Origin: Candidatus Bathyanammoxibius amoris
Lineage (GTDB): Bacteria; Planctomycetota; Brocadiia; Brocadiales; Bathyanammoxibiaceae
Assembly: GCA_024451685.1 (NCBI GenBank)
Contig: JAMXCW010000011.1
Coordinates: forward strand, 1 to 50,107
Reading direction: 5' to 3'
DNA: 50,107 nt
In this document: positions 1 to 11,316 of the stretch, in pieces
Layout of the letters: every line of letters begins with the position of its first letter
Numbering within the stretch: position 1 is the first letter of the stretch
Notes under the pieces: model-generated
Databases searched by the model: none
Seen by the model: only the letters and a program-made list of their open reading frames with translations
What the model was told of the DNA's origin: nothing
Program-made: the position numbers and the translations under genes

Positions 1-17
1 GGCGTCTCTTTCGAAAC

Positions 18-30
18 TGCTCTTTGAAAA
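18..30 (+). promoter_or_regulatory. boxA antitermination site in the rrn leader
   Basis: TGCTCTTTGAAAA matches the bacterial rrn boxA consensus (TGCTCTTTAACAA) and lies about 100 bp before 16S. A second copy is present before 23S at 1981-1993. BoxA binds NusB/S10 and supports antitermination on untranslated rRNA transcripts. The rrn promoter must lie upstream of the window. Confidence 0.7.
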
Positions 31-40
31 AAAGATTGAC

Positions 41-67
41 AGCATAATGTCCGCAGCGAAGAGCCCC
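41..67 (+). other. left arm of the pre-16S processing stem
   Basis: AGCATAAT (41-48) and GAAGAGCCCC (58-67) are complementary to ATTATGCT (1733-1740) and GGGGCTCTTC (1717-1726) on the far side of 16S. The two arms would loop out the 16S precursor, the usual RNase III substrate. The pairing is read directly from the sequence; cleavage is inferred from known rrn operons. Confidence 0.75.
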
Positions 68-119
68 ATAAGTTAAGTTGATTGAACCTTTTCTGCCTTT
101 TGGCAGATAGAAGTATTTT

Positions 120-1706
<1,587 letters not shown>

Positions 1707-1716
1707 CGACGTAAAA

Positions 1717-1740
1717 GGGGCTCTTCCTCGGCATTATGCT
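1717..1740 (+). other. right arm of the pre-16S processing stem
   Basis: GGGGCTCTTC and ATTATGCT pair with 58-67 and 41-48. See the left arm at 41-67. Confidence 0.7.
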
Positions 1741-1766
1741 GTTTAATCTTTGCAGGTGGCTATCGA

Positions 1767-1800
1767 CCCAATTATGAGCCACGGCGCGCACATAATTGGG
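1767..1800 (+). other. hairpin overlapping the 5' end of tRNA-Ile
   Basis: CCCAATTATG (1767-1776) is perfectly complementary to CATAATTGGG (1791-1800), giving a 10-bp stem with a 14-nt loop. The last three G residues of the right arm are also nucleotides 1-3 of tRNA-Ile, so this stem competes with the tRNA acceptor stem. A role in the order of tRNA 5' processing is inference. Confidence 0.6.
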
Positions 1801-1874
1801 CCTATAGCTCAGCTGGTTAGAGCGTTCCCCTGATAAGGGAAAGGTCAGTGGTTCGACTCCACTTAGGCCCACCA
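1798..1874 (+). tRNA. tRNA-Ile (GAT)
   Basis: A 77-nt cloverleaf with acceptor GGGCCTA/TAGGCCC, D-loop AGCTGGTTA, anticodon loop CTGATAA (anticodon GAT), T-loop TTCGACT and an encoded CCA end. It sits in the 16S-23S spacer as in many bacteria and is cut out of the rrn transcript. Confidence 0.97.
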
Positions 1875-1887
1875 GAGCTCCCTTAAA

Positions 1888-1963
1888 GGGGATGTAGCTC
1901 AACTGGGAGAGCGCGGCCCTTGCACGGCCGAGGTTAGCGGTTCGATCCCGCTCATCTCCACCA
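1888..1963 (+). tRNA. tRNA-Ala (TGC)
   Basis: A 76-nt cloverleaf with acceptor GGGGATG/CATCTCC (one G-U pair), anticodon loop TTTGCAC-type carrying TGC, T-loop TTCGATC and an encoded CCA. It follows tRNA-Ile by 13 bp in the rrn spacer. Confidence 0.97.
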
Positions 1964-1980
1964 AGAATTTAGATTATAAT

Positions 1981-1993
1981 TGCTCTTTGACAA
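1981..1993 (+). promoter_or_regulatory. boxA antitermination site before 23S
   Basis: TGCTCTTTGACAA is nearly identical to the leader boxA at 18-30. It lies between tRNA-Ala and 23S, the standard place for the second rrn boxA. Confidence 0.7.
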
Positions 1994-2036
1994 CTTAGAA
2001 TAGCGGAAAAGGTGGCAAGTACACCATATAGCTTTT

Positions 2037-5031
<2,995 letters not shown>

Positions 5032-5093
5032 CGTTTTTTTGCTTGTGGTGTGCCCAGAAACCTTTTCCACTATTCTGTTGTCTTCAAGCTCTT

Positions 5094-5207
5094 TTTCGGT
5101 AGCTATAGCAAGAGTGAAACACCCGTTCCCATTCCGCACACGGCAGTTAAGCCTCTTGCGCCGATGGTACTGGCAGACAAGCCGGGAGAGTAGGTCACTG
5201 CCGAAAT
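5094..5207 (+). rRNA. rrf: 5S ribosomal RNA
   Basis: About 114 nt, with terminal helix TTTCGGTAGC against the CACTGCCGAAA end. It contains the conserved CACCCGTTCCCATTCCG block and the GCCGGGAGAGTAGG block near the 3' end. It is the last rRNA of the operon and is followed 14 bp later by a terminator. Confidence 0.95.
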
Positions 5208-5220
5208 TATCTATATAAGT

Positions 5221-5249
5221 AACCCGTCCGGCAAACGGACGGGTTTTTT
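5221..5249 (+). terminator. rho-independent terminator of the rrn operon
   Basis: AACCCGTCCG (5221-5230), loop GCAAA, CGGACGGGTT (5236-5245), then a T-run: a perfect 10-bp stem. It closes the rRNA operon and isolates it from the Fur-family gene that starts 32 bp later. Confidence 0.95.
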
Positions 5250-5280
5250 ATTACCGAATTCTCATTACCAGAAAACGACC

Positions 5281-5739
5281 GTGACAGACAAGGACACGCA
5301 GGCAGAAGAACAGTTGTTCAAGGAGTACCTCGCCGCTAAAGGCCTTAAATACACCCCCGAAAGACAGACCATCTTCAGGCGGGCGTTCACAACGCACAAA
5401 CACTTTGAGGCGGAGGATCTGTTGCTAAGCCTCAGACAGAACCACCAGCGCGTCTCCAAGGCCACCATCTACCGCACACTCGCCCTGCTTGTAAGAAGCG
5501 GACACCTCCGGGAGGTAATCTTTGGAGAAAAACATTCCCACTACGAACACGTCCACGCAAACGAACACCACGACCACATGATATGCTCCGGCTGCGGCAA
5601 GATAATCGAGTTCACGGATGAAGCACTCGAGCGCCTGCAGGACAAGGTCTGCGTAAGGCACAAGTTCAAGCCTGAATCCCACCGCATGCAAATACACGGC
5701 CTGTGCAAAGACTGCCACAAGGCAAACACAACGTCCTAG
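5281..5739 (+). CDS. Fur-family metal-dependent transcriptional regulator
   Basis: A 152-residue protein of typical Fur length. The N-terminal winged helix (about residues 12-85) carries the recognition region VSKATIYRTLALLVRSGHL. A dimerisation and metal-binding half follows, with an H-rich segment HHDHMICSGCG (residues 96-106) and two CxxC pairs (C102/C105 and C142/C145) that should bind structural zinc. Fur, Zur and PerR share this layout, so the sensed metal cannot be fixed from sequence alone; Fur-like iron sensing is the default guess. It starts with GTG, 32 bp after the rrn terminator, and is alone on its transcript as far as I can see. Confidence 0.9.
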   Translation: MTDKDTQAEEQLFKEYLAAKGLKYTPERQTIFRRAFTTHKHFEAEDLLLSLRQNHQRVSKATIYRTLALLVRSGHLREVIFGEKHSHYEHVHANEHHDHMICSGCGKIIEFTDEALERLQDKVCVRHKFKPESHRMQIHGLCKDCHKANTTS

Positions 5740-5943
5740 CCAGACCCGCCCGAACATTCAACAGAGACAGGCCGGTGTCCAACACAAAAGGGTTGCGGAA
5801 ACACCGGAAACAAAAAAGTCTATAAAAGACGAGATTTTTCCCTTTAAATAAGGCTGCAGAAATAGTAGATATACAGTTTATTTATTGCATTCCCACTGGT
5901 TTGTTTCGTGTTACCTGACCAAAATAGCAGGAGGAAATAAAAG

Positions 5944-6315
5944 TTGCTGGCCTTAGACCTCTTAATGGAAGGAATCTTGTTGCTGGCGTCCATCTTGTCG
6001 TTAATCTTTCTGTCCCGCGCCAGAAAGGCGTTAACGCTGAAGTCCGTCGGCCGTGCACGCTTTTTCCTTCTCCTGTTTATGGGCCTGATATTGGTAGAGA
6101 ATGGGCTCGGTATATATTTCGGCTTCAGACGTGGACACGACACCATTACGCTTGAGGCCCTGATCCTGGCCCTGGCCAGCACGGCCATATTTTATTCGGG
6201 CAAGGCCCGGCATGAACGGCCCAGAGAGAACCTGGGTGTGGCGGTCGTCTGTATAGCCTGGACGGTCATGTCCAACGCGCTCGAAGTCATCCTCGGATTC
6301 TTCTTGAGGGCGTAA
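5944..6315 (+). CDS. small integral membrane protein of unknown function
   Basis: 123 residues starting with TTG; a strong AGGAGG at 5929-5934 fixes the start. There are about four hydrophobic segments (residues 1-22, 37-54, 65-82 and 98-120) separated by short basic loops such as SRARKALTLKSVGRAR and SGKARHERPR, consistent with an inner membrane protein. I do not recognise a family. It lies between a Fur-type regulator and a permease remnant, with no obvious functional link to either. Confidence 0.65.
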   Translation: MLALDLLMEGILLLASILSLIFLSRARKALTLKSVGRARFFLLLFMGLILVENGLGIYFGFRRGHDTITLEALILALASTAIFYSGKARHERPRENLGVAVVCIAWTVMSNALEVILGFFLRA

Positions 6316-6497
6316 GAAGGCTCGCTTTTCTACGGCATATCCCTGCCCTTTGCCAGATACGTTTACCACCTGTTTGTCCCCTTCTCATCGTATTATAAAC
6401 CCTTGTGGTTTATGGGGTTTTCGTTGTAAACACAACAAGACTTCATTCAAGTCGGTGATTACCATGACCCTTTCTATGGGTTTCCAGTACGGAGGGG

Positions 6498-6771
6498 GGG
6501 GTCGGGCACGGCTACCAGGTAGAAGGGGGTAAGTATCTTTACCCCGTTATCGCCCCGGCATTGATAATCATCGGCTGCATGATGCTCGGGGGTGCCAGAA
6601 GGATCGAATGGGACGAATCCAGTGAGGCCATACCGTCTTTTCTTACCATAAGCATAATACCCTACAGTATGAGCATCACCGGGGGAAGGGCTTGAGGTCC
6701 ACTGGGTCTTTCACGTCATCTCAGCGGCCTTCGTAGCGAGATACGTGTTGCTGGGACAACGGTCTCGTTAA
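6498..6771 (+). pseudogene. remnant of an NCS2-family (guanine/hypoxanthine-type) permease
   Basis: Frame 6498-6695 encodes YLYPVIAPALIIIGCMMLGG followed by RRIEWDESSEAIPSFLTISI and PYSMSIT. This matches the late membrane segments of AzgA/GhxP-type nucleobase permeases, where PVIAPALIIVG and the (D/E)AIPAFLT block are hallmarks. A stop at 6693-6695 ends this frame. The C-terminal tail (VHWVFHVISAAFVARYVLL) continues in another frame from 6691 to the stop at 6769-6771. The N-terminal three quarters of the family length are missing and the segment between the two pieces is short. This is a decayed gene with a deletion and a frameshift. The rest of the 6316-6830 gap holds only a weak inverted repeat (6395-6413). 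Confidence 0.75.
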
Positions 6772-6830
6772 CTACTCGCGGCCTACGGCCCATTAACAGT
6801 TAAAACAGACCGTTAAAGCACCTGCGGCCG

Positions 6831-7271
6831 TTATCCCCGTCCCTTCTTAAAATCATGATGACAGGTGTCGCAGGCCTCCCTTACCTTGAAGGATTGCTCC
6901 AGCACGGCGTCAGTATTCCCCTCGTCAGCCGCTTCGCTCAGGGCATGCATCCGGCGGTGCAGGGTCTGTCTCAACCTCTCGAACTCCCGCTGATCTACCT
7001 TTGACAGGGTTGACTGTGAAAGGTCTAGATTACAAATAAAATGTGAGGCCTCGTCCAATTCATGCGTTATCTTGATTGTCGCTGGGATGTCGTCTTTCAG
7101 TACGGCTTCTTCGAGTTCATCCAGGCCCTCCTGCAGGATCTCCATGGTATCCTTGACCTTCTCTTCACTTTTCTTGGATTTGTATATCTCCTCACCAGAT
7201 GCAGGGATGCTTATGCAGAGCGTAGACAAAACAAACACACCGGTTAGGAAAAAAGGATAAAATCTCCCCAT
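6831..7271 (-). CDS. exported monohaem cytochrome c, cytochrome c'-like
   Basis: 146 residues from the ATG at 7271, preceded by GGAGGT; an upstream in-frame ATG at 7301 would place charged residues before the signal peptide and is less likely. A hydrophobic signal peptide (residues 4-25) is followed by a mostly helical, charged protein. The single haem motif C134-DT-C137-H138 lies just before the C-terminus. A late CxxCH in a four-helix protein is the pattern of class II cytochromes (c'/c-556). The expected place is the periplasm (or anammoxosome-type compartment if the lineage call holds). Similar proteins occur at 29443 and 30083. Function in electron transfer or gas binding is inference. 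Confidence 0.85.
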   Translation of the reverse strand: MGRFYPFFLTGVFVLSTLCISIPASGEEIYKSKKSEEKVKDTMEILQEGLDELEEAVLKDDIPATIKITHELDEASHFICNLDLSQSTLSKVDQREFERLRQTLHRRMHALSEAADEGNTDAVLEQSFKVREACDTCHHDFKKGRG

Positions 7272-7335
7272 ATACGACACCTCCATTAATAACTCAGTCA
7301 CTGGTAAATAATCATGTTATAAGACGTATAGTCCC

Positions 7336-7364
7336 ATATTTCCATAATTTGCCTACCCTGTCAA
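7336..7364 (-). promoter_or_regulatory. possible sigma-70 promoter of the cytochrome gene
   Basis: On the minus strand TTGACA (7364-7359) is followed after 17 bp by AAATAT (7341-7336), about 65 bp before the ATG at 7271. The -35 is perfect and the -10 is weak. Confidence 0.35.
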
Positions 7365-7432
7365 CATATTTTAGAAAAACGAAATGCCGCCTTATGTTGC
7401 GCGTCTATACCGCGTCATGGATGGTATTTTTC

Positions 7433-7461
7433 TTGCTAAAATACTGAATTTATAGTACATA
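7433..7461 (+). promoter_or_regulatory. possible sigma-70 promoter of rpmB
   Basis: TTGCTA (7433-7438), 17 bp, TACATA (7456-7461), about 45 bp before the rpmB start. It would drive rpmB and the closely packed genes behind it. Confidence 0.3.
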
Positions 7462-7505
7462 TTAGAAAACAGGTGTTTAAACATTTGCTGGCTTGGAGGT
7501 TCGAG

Positions 7506-7739
7506 ATGTCCAGGGTTTGCAACGTATGTGGAAAAGGCACAACAACCGGCTATGCCTACGCGCGCCGCGGCCTGGCCAAGAAAAAGGGTGGTGTCGGGCG
7601 TAAGATAACAGGCAAAACCAAGAGAACATATCTAGCCAATCTGCAGCCAATCAAGGCTAGACTCAATAACGGAACCATAACCAGGATAAAGATTTGTACC
7701 AGATGCCTCAAGGCGGGAAAGGTGGTCAAGGTGGTCTAG
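7506..7739 (+). CDS. rpmB: 50S ribosomal protein L28
   Basis: 77 residues beginning MSRVCNVCGKG, the usual L28 start. The ATG at 7506 has GGAGG at 7495-7499; an upstream in-frame start at 7473 adds residues not seen in L28. Two CxxC pairs (C5/C8 and the pair in ICTRCLKAGKV) mark the zinc-binding form of L28. The core KTKRTYLANLQ is conserved. It is a large-subunit ribosomal protein and the first gene of a tight run, with the next gene starting 4 bp after its stop. Confidence 0.95.
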   Translation: MSRVCNVCGKGTTTGYAYARRGLAKKKGGVGRKITGKTKRTYLANLQPIKARLNNGTITRIKICTRCLKAGKVVKVV

Positions 7740-7743
7740 CGTA

Positions 7744-8667
7744 ATGAGCCCCTGCCAGACAATAAGGACAGTCTCCCTGCGCACTGCCTGTGGCCAGTTG
7801 ACCAGGTACAGACAGGAGATTATCCAAAGAGCACTTGGTCAGCTGGAAATAACGGGGTTTAAGTATGGCTTAGAGTTCTCTGACTTTGACGTCCTGGTGT
7901 TTCCCGTGGGTTTCGACATCTCTGGGAAACCCAGACCGTTTTACAACCTCAGCCTCCTGTCAGATGACGTCTTTGAACTTGACGATGCACGCCTTGACTG
8001 TCTGCTTTTGCACGAATACCTCCACTGCCTCATTTCCTGGCGGGCCTTCCACAACCCTTACAATGACAACCCTGAAATGTACCGCCTTGTCAGGGAATTC
8101 GTAACCGACTGGAAGACAGAGGACAGGGAACTCAACTTTTCCCTGGAATACATCGACGAGATAAAAAACAGCGTCTATTTCATATTGCGGGACAGGCCCT
8201 GGGCGGCGTGGGGCGTCGGGGGAAGCCGCTGTACCAGAGGCGTAGTTACTCATTCGATAAACAGGTACTGCAGGCTGGCGGCCGAGAAGCTGGACAAGGA
8301 AGGACTTCCATTTTTCCAGCACATGGGGAAGTCTGTCTTCCATGAGAGGGTAGGCTTTTCCACCCTAGACGACGCCAGGCTCTTTATGGCATTCTTGTGT
8401 TTTGAGTATGGAGAATTTCTGGTTGAGGAGCTCAGGGCCGCAAACCGAAACAGATTTGGCCGCGATATCGCCGATTATGAGGAAGGTCTGTGTATATACC
8501 TTTCGACCGCTATGCTGGACATACCGCTGGATGAATTCGTGAGGATATGCCATCAGGACAAGTCTGAACTGATGGCCGCACATGCCCTTGAAGAAAAGTA
8601 CGGCCACGAGTCTCTCGACGTCATAGGCCGGCTTAAGGAAGGCGTCCCGGTGGAAAGCATTTTTTAG
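7744..8667 (+). CDS. HExxH putative zinc metallopeptidase-like protein, function unknown
   Basis: 307 residues. The motif LLLHEYLHCLI (H90-E91-x-x-H94) is a gluzincin/minimal zincin HExxH site in a hydrophobic helix. Acidic residues follow in VREFVTDWKTEDREL (about 115-130) that could supply a third ligand. There is no signal peptide or membrane segment, so it is probably cytosolic. I do not recognise a named family; it may be non-catalytic. It lies 4 bp after rpmB and 13 bp before gatC, so it is probably co-transcribed with translation genes, though a role in translation is not shown. Confidence 0.65.
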   Translation: MSPCQTIRTVSLRTACGQLTRYRQEIIQRALGQLEITGFKYGLEFSDFDVLVFPVGFDISGKPRPFYNLSLLSDDVFELDDARLDCLLLHEYLHCLISWRAFHNPYNDNPEMYRLVREFVTDWKTEDRELNFSLEYIDEIKNSVYFILRDRPWAAWGVGGSRCTRGVVTHSINRYCRLAAEKLDKEGLPFFQHMGKSVFHERVGFSTLDDARLFMAFLCFEYGEFLVEELRAANRNRFGRDIADYEEGLCIYLSTAMLDIPLDEFVRICHQDKSELMAAHALEEKYGHESLDVIGRLKEGVPVESIF

Positions 8668-8680
8668 GAGGAGACTTTCC

Positions 8681-8971
8681 GTGTCCCTTATCGACAAAAA
8701 GACCATTGACCATGTAGCCCTCCTGGCCAGACTGGAACTCAGTGAGGAGGAGAGGGAGATACTTACCACCCAGCTCGAAGACATATTAAAATACATAGAG
8801 AAACTCAAGGAGTTAGACACGTCGCAGGTAGAACCCATGGCCTATGCCGCCACCACAAAGAACGTCTTCCGTGAGGACGAGATAAGACCGTCTATAGATG
8901 TGGAGGATGCCCTGAAAAACGCACCCTCCAGGGCAGAAGATTTTTTTAAGGTGCCAAAGGTGATAGACTGA
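8681..8971 (+). CDS. gatC: Asp-tRNA(Asn)/Glu-tRNA(Gln) amidotransferase subunit C
   Basis: 96 residues, normal for GatC. It starts with GTG after AGGAGGAGAC. The family pattern is clear: [15 protein letters not shown] near the N-terminus, the [19 protein letters not shown] helix, and the C-terminal [19 protein letters not shown]. GatC clamps the GatA and GatB subunits. gatA follows after about 85 bp that contain a hairpin. The full gatCAB set implies that Gln-tRNA and/or Asn-tRNA is made by transamidation. Confidence 0.95.
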   Translation: MSLIDKKTIDHVALLARLELSEEEREILTTQLEDILKYIEKLKELDTSQVEPMAYAATTKNVFREDEIRPSIDVEDALKNAPSRAEDFFKVPKVID

Positions 8972-9021
8972 ACCCTTACATCTTAAAGTTTACCACAAGA
9001 TAAACAGGCCGTATGGAACAG

Positions 9022-9043
9022 GGGGGCACAATAACGTGCCCCC
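9022..9043 (+). other. perfect 8-bp hairpin between gatC and gatA
   Basis: GGGGGCAC (9022-9029), a 6-nt loop, GTGCCCCC (9036-9043), followed by GTTTTC and then the gatA ATG at 9057. The stem is GC-rich, but only four Ts follow, so it is a weak terminator at best. It could set the GatC to GatA ratio by attenuation or mRNA processing (inference). Confidence 0.5.
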
Positions 9044-9056
9044 GTTTTCAAGACAT

Positions 9057-10535
9057 ATGAATACATCGACCATACATGAGCTTACCGCCTTTGAATTAAG
9101 AGAAAAGTTCACCTCTGGCGAGCTTACGTCACAGGAGGCGACAGAAGGGGTCTTCCGCCAGATAGAAGAAAAAGACCCCGTCATAAGCGCCTACCTGAGT
9201 CTTGACAGGGAAGGCGCCGTTGAGAGGGCCAGAGAATTGGATGCCCGGATGCAGAGGGGCGAAAAACCGGGACTTCTCGCGGGAATACCCGTCGCCGTAA
9301 AGGACAACTTATGCACTAAAGGCCTGCGGACCACCTGTGCGTCCAAGATATTGGGCAATTTTGTCCCTCCGTATGATGCCCACGTGACGGAGAGGTTAAA
9401 GGCGGAGGGGGCCGTCATCGTTGGCAAGACAAATCTCGACGAATTTGCCATGGGCTCTTCGACAGAGAATTCCAGTTTTAATCCGACGAAAAACCCCTGG
9501 GACGTGAGCCGCAGTCCGGGAGGCTCCAGTGGCGGCTCGGCCGCGGCCGTCGCCGCCGGAATGGCCTGTATGGCGCTTGGCAGCGACACTGGCGGCTCCG
9601 TAAGGCAGCCCGCGAGCCTCTGCGGTGTGGTAGGCATGAAACCGACCTACGGCAGGGTGTCACGGTACGGCCTGGTAGCCTTCGGGTCGTCACTCGACCA
9701 GATTGGGCCCCTCACAAGAGACGTCAGGGACGCGGCACTGCTGCTACAGGTGATAGCGGGGCACGATGAGAGGGACTCTACCAGCGCTGATATGCCTGTG
9801 CCGGACTATTTGTCAGCCCTTGAAGACCGCATAGACGGCGTCCGCATAGGAATTCCGAAGGAATATTTCGCCGAGGGACTGGACGACGAGGTACGGCAGG
9901 CCGTGGAAGGGGCCGTCAAGACCTACAAGGGCCTTGATGCCAGCGTGATCGAGGTCTCTCTGCCACACACGCCATATGCGGTGGCCGTCTACTACATAAT
10001 CGCCACGGCCGAGGCCAGTTCCAACCTCGCCCGGTACGACGGTGTCCGCTACGGGTACAGGACGGCGTCATCAGACGGAACCATTAGCATGTACAGTCGT
10101 TCCAGGGCCGAGGGTTTTGGCAGTGAGGTAAAGCGCAGGATTATGCTCGGAACGTACGCACTAAGCTCCGGCTATTACGACGCCTACTACCTGAAGGCGT
10201 CTAAGGTGAGAAACCTCATCAGACAAGACTTCCTGTCGGTCTTTGAAAAGGTAGACGTCATTTTATGTCCAACGTCGCCGACGCCCGCATTCAGGCTCGG
10301 GGAACGCCTTGAGAGCCCGCTGGAGATGTATCTCTCCGACGTGTTCACGATCCCGGCAAATCTGGCAGGGATACCCGGGATATCTATACCGTGCGGTTTT
10401 ACGCGAAACAACCTTCCCATCGGGTTACAGCTAATGGGAAAACACTTCGATGAGACAACACTTCTGAGGGTCGCCCGCGCCTTTGAGAGAGAAACCGATT
10501 ACCACCGGAAAAGGGCCGGAAGGGACTGCCTATGA
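9057..10535 (+). CDS. gatA: Asp-tRNA(Asn)/Glu-tRNA(Gln) amidotransferase subunit A
   Basis: 492 residues from the ATG at 9057; an in-frame GTG at 9036 falls inside the hairpin right arm and is less likely. This is an amidase-signature enzyme that releases ammonia from glutamine. The Ser-cisSer-Lys triad is visible: the lysine in [11 protein letters not shown], and the two serines in the glycine/serine-rich block [16 protein letters not shown] and in [16 protein letters not shown]. The C-terminal region [11 protein letters not shown] and [14 protein letters not shown] is typical. The stop overlaps the next start (ATGA at 10532-10535), so the phosphoesterase gene is translationally coupled. Confidence 0.97.
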   Translation: MNTSTIHELTAFELREKFTSGELTSQEATEGVFRQIEEKDPVISAYLSLDREGAVERARELDARMQRGEKPGLLAGIPVAVKDNLCTKGLRTTCASKILGNFVPPYDAHVTERLKAEGAVIVGKTNLDEFAMGSSTENSSFNPTKNPWDVSRSPGGSSGGSAAAVAAGMACMALGSDTGGSVRQPASLCGVVGMKPTYGRVSRYGLVAFGSSLDQIGPLTRDVRDAALLLQVIAGHDERDSTSADMPVPDYLSALEDRIDGVRIGIPKEYFAEGLDDEVRQAVEGAVKTYKGLDASVIEVSLPHTPYAVAVYYIIATAEASSNLARYDGVRYGYRTASSDGTISMYSRSRAEGFGSEVKRRIMLGTYALSSGYYDAYYLKASKVRNLIRQDFLSVFEKVDVILCPTSPTPAFRLGERLESPLEMYLSDVFTIPANLAGIPGISIPCGFTRNNLPIGLQLMGKHFDETTLLRVARAFERETDYHRKRAGRDCL

Positions 10536-11239
10536 AGATATTGATAATATCTGACATACACGCGAACATCCAGGCGCTATCTGCCGTTCGGGACAACGAA
10601 AAGGGGGTCGACAAGATATTCTGTCTGGGCGACCTGGTGAACTACGGGCCCAACCCTAAGGAGGCCATCGAAACAGTACGAAAAATCTCCGAGAAGATAG
10701 TAAGAGGAAACCACGATGACGCGGTAAGCGGGTTGCGTGACGATTGCTGTTGCCCGCCGGAGTACAGTGAACTGGCCGAGCCGGGAAAGGAGTATACACG
10801 AGGGGTTCTGGATGAAGCAGAAAAGCAGTTCTTGAGAGACCTCCCACTTGTGGAAGAGGTACAGGTAGACGGTTTCAAGTTCCTGCTGGCCCACGGCTCA
10901 CCGGGGGGAAACAACTGCACCTTCCTCCCGCCGGACACGTCCGAGAAGGTCATGGCCAGGGAGCTTGAAGGGGTAGATGCCGACTTTGTGTTTATTGGCC
11001 ATACCCATATGCCGATGCAGATGAAGGTCGGCAAGACGGTCGTCGTTAATCCGGGGAGCGTGGGCTTCCCCAGCGGCAACATCCCCAAGGCCGCTTACGC
11101 AGTATGGGAAGACGGCAACATAGAGTTCAAGAAGGTAGATTACGACATTAGCGAGACCGTCAAGGCCCTTAAGGGGACGGCCTTGCAGTTTCAACATATA
11201 GAGGTCATTTCCGAGAAACTGAAACATGGAAAGTTTTAA
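10532..11239 (+). CDS. calcineurin-like metallophosphoesterase (YfcE/MJ0936-type)
   Basis: 235 residues. All metal-binding motifs are present in order: [41 protein letters not shown] and VNPGSVGFP. The family hydrolyses phosphodiesters or phosphomonoesters with two divalent metals; substrates vary and cannot be told here. It is cytosolic with no signal. The start overlaps the gatA stop by 4 bp, and gatB follows after 77 bp, so it is embedded in the gat operon. That position is suggestive of a tRNA- or nucleotide-related role but does not prove one. Confidence 0.9.
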   Translation: MKILIISDIHANIQALSAVRDNEKGVDKIFCLGDLVNYGPNPKEAIETVRKISEKIVRGNHDDAVSGLRDDCCCPPEYSELAEPGKEYTRGVLDEAEKQFLRDLPLVEEVQVDGFKFLLAHGSPGGNNCTFLPPDTSEKVMARELEGVDADFVFIGHTHMPMQMKVGKTVVVNPGSVGFPSGNIPKAAYAVWEDGNIEFKKVDYDISETVKALKGTALQFQHIEVISEKLKHGKF

Positions 11240-11257
11240 ACTCTCATAAAAATGTAG

Positions 11258-11278
11258 CGTGGCAGCTTGTCTGCCACG
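11258..11278. repeat. interspersed palindrome CGTGGCAG...CTGCCACG
   Basis: Arms CGTGGCAG (11258-11265) and CTGCCACG (11271-11278) with loop CTTGT, between the phosphoesterase gene and gatB. Nearly the same palindrome recurs at 14737-14756 inside a larger element. There is no T-run, so it looks like a REP-type dispersed repeat rather than a terminator. Confidence 0.6.
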
Positions 11279-11316
11279 TGTACTAAATATTTGGGAACTT
11301 CATACTAAACTGATAA

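Noticed and set aside
7062-7260. Plus-strand frames opposite the first cytochrome gene
   Set aside because: They are antisense to a gene with signal peptide, CxxCH and ribosome site.
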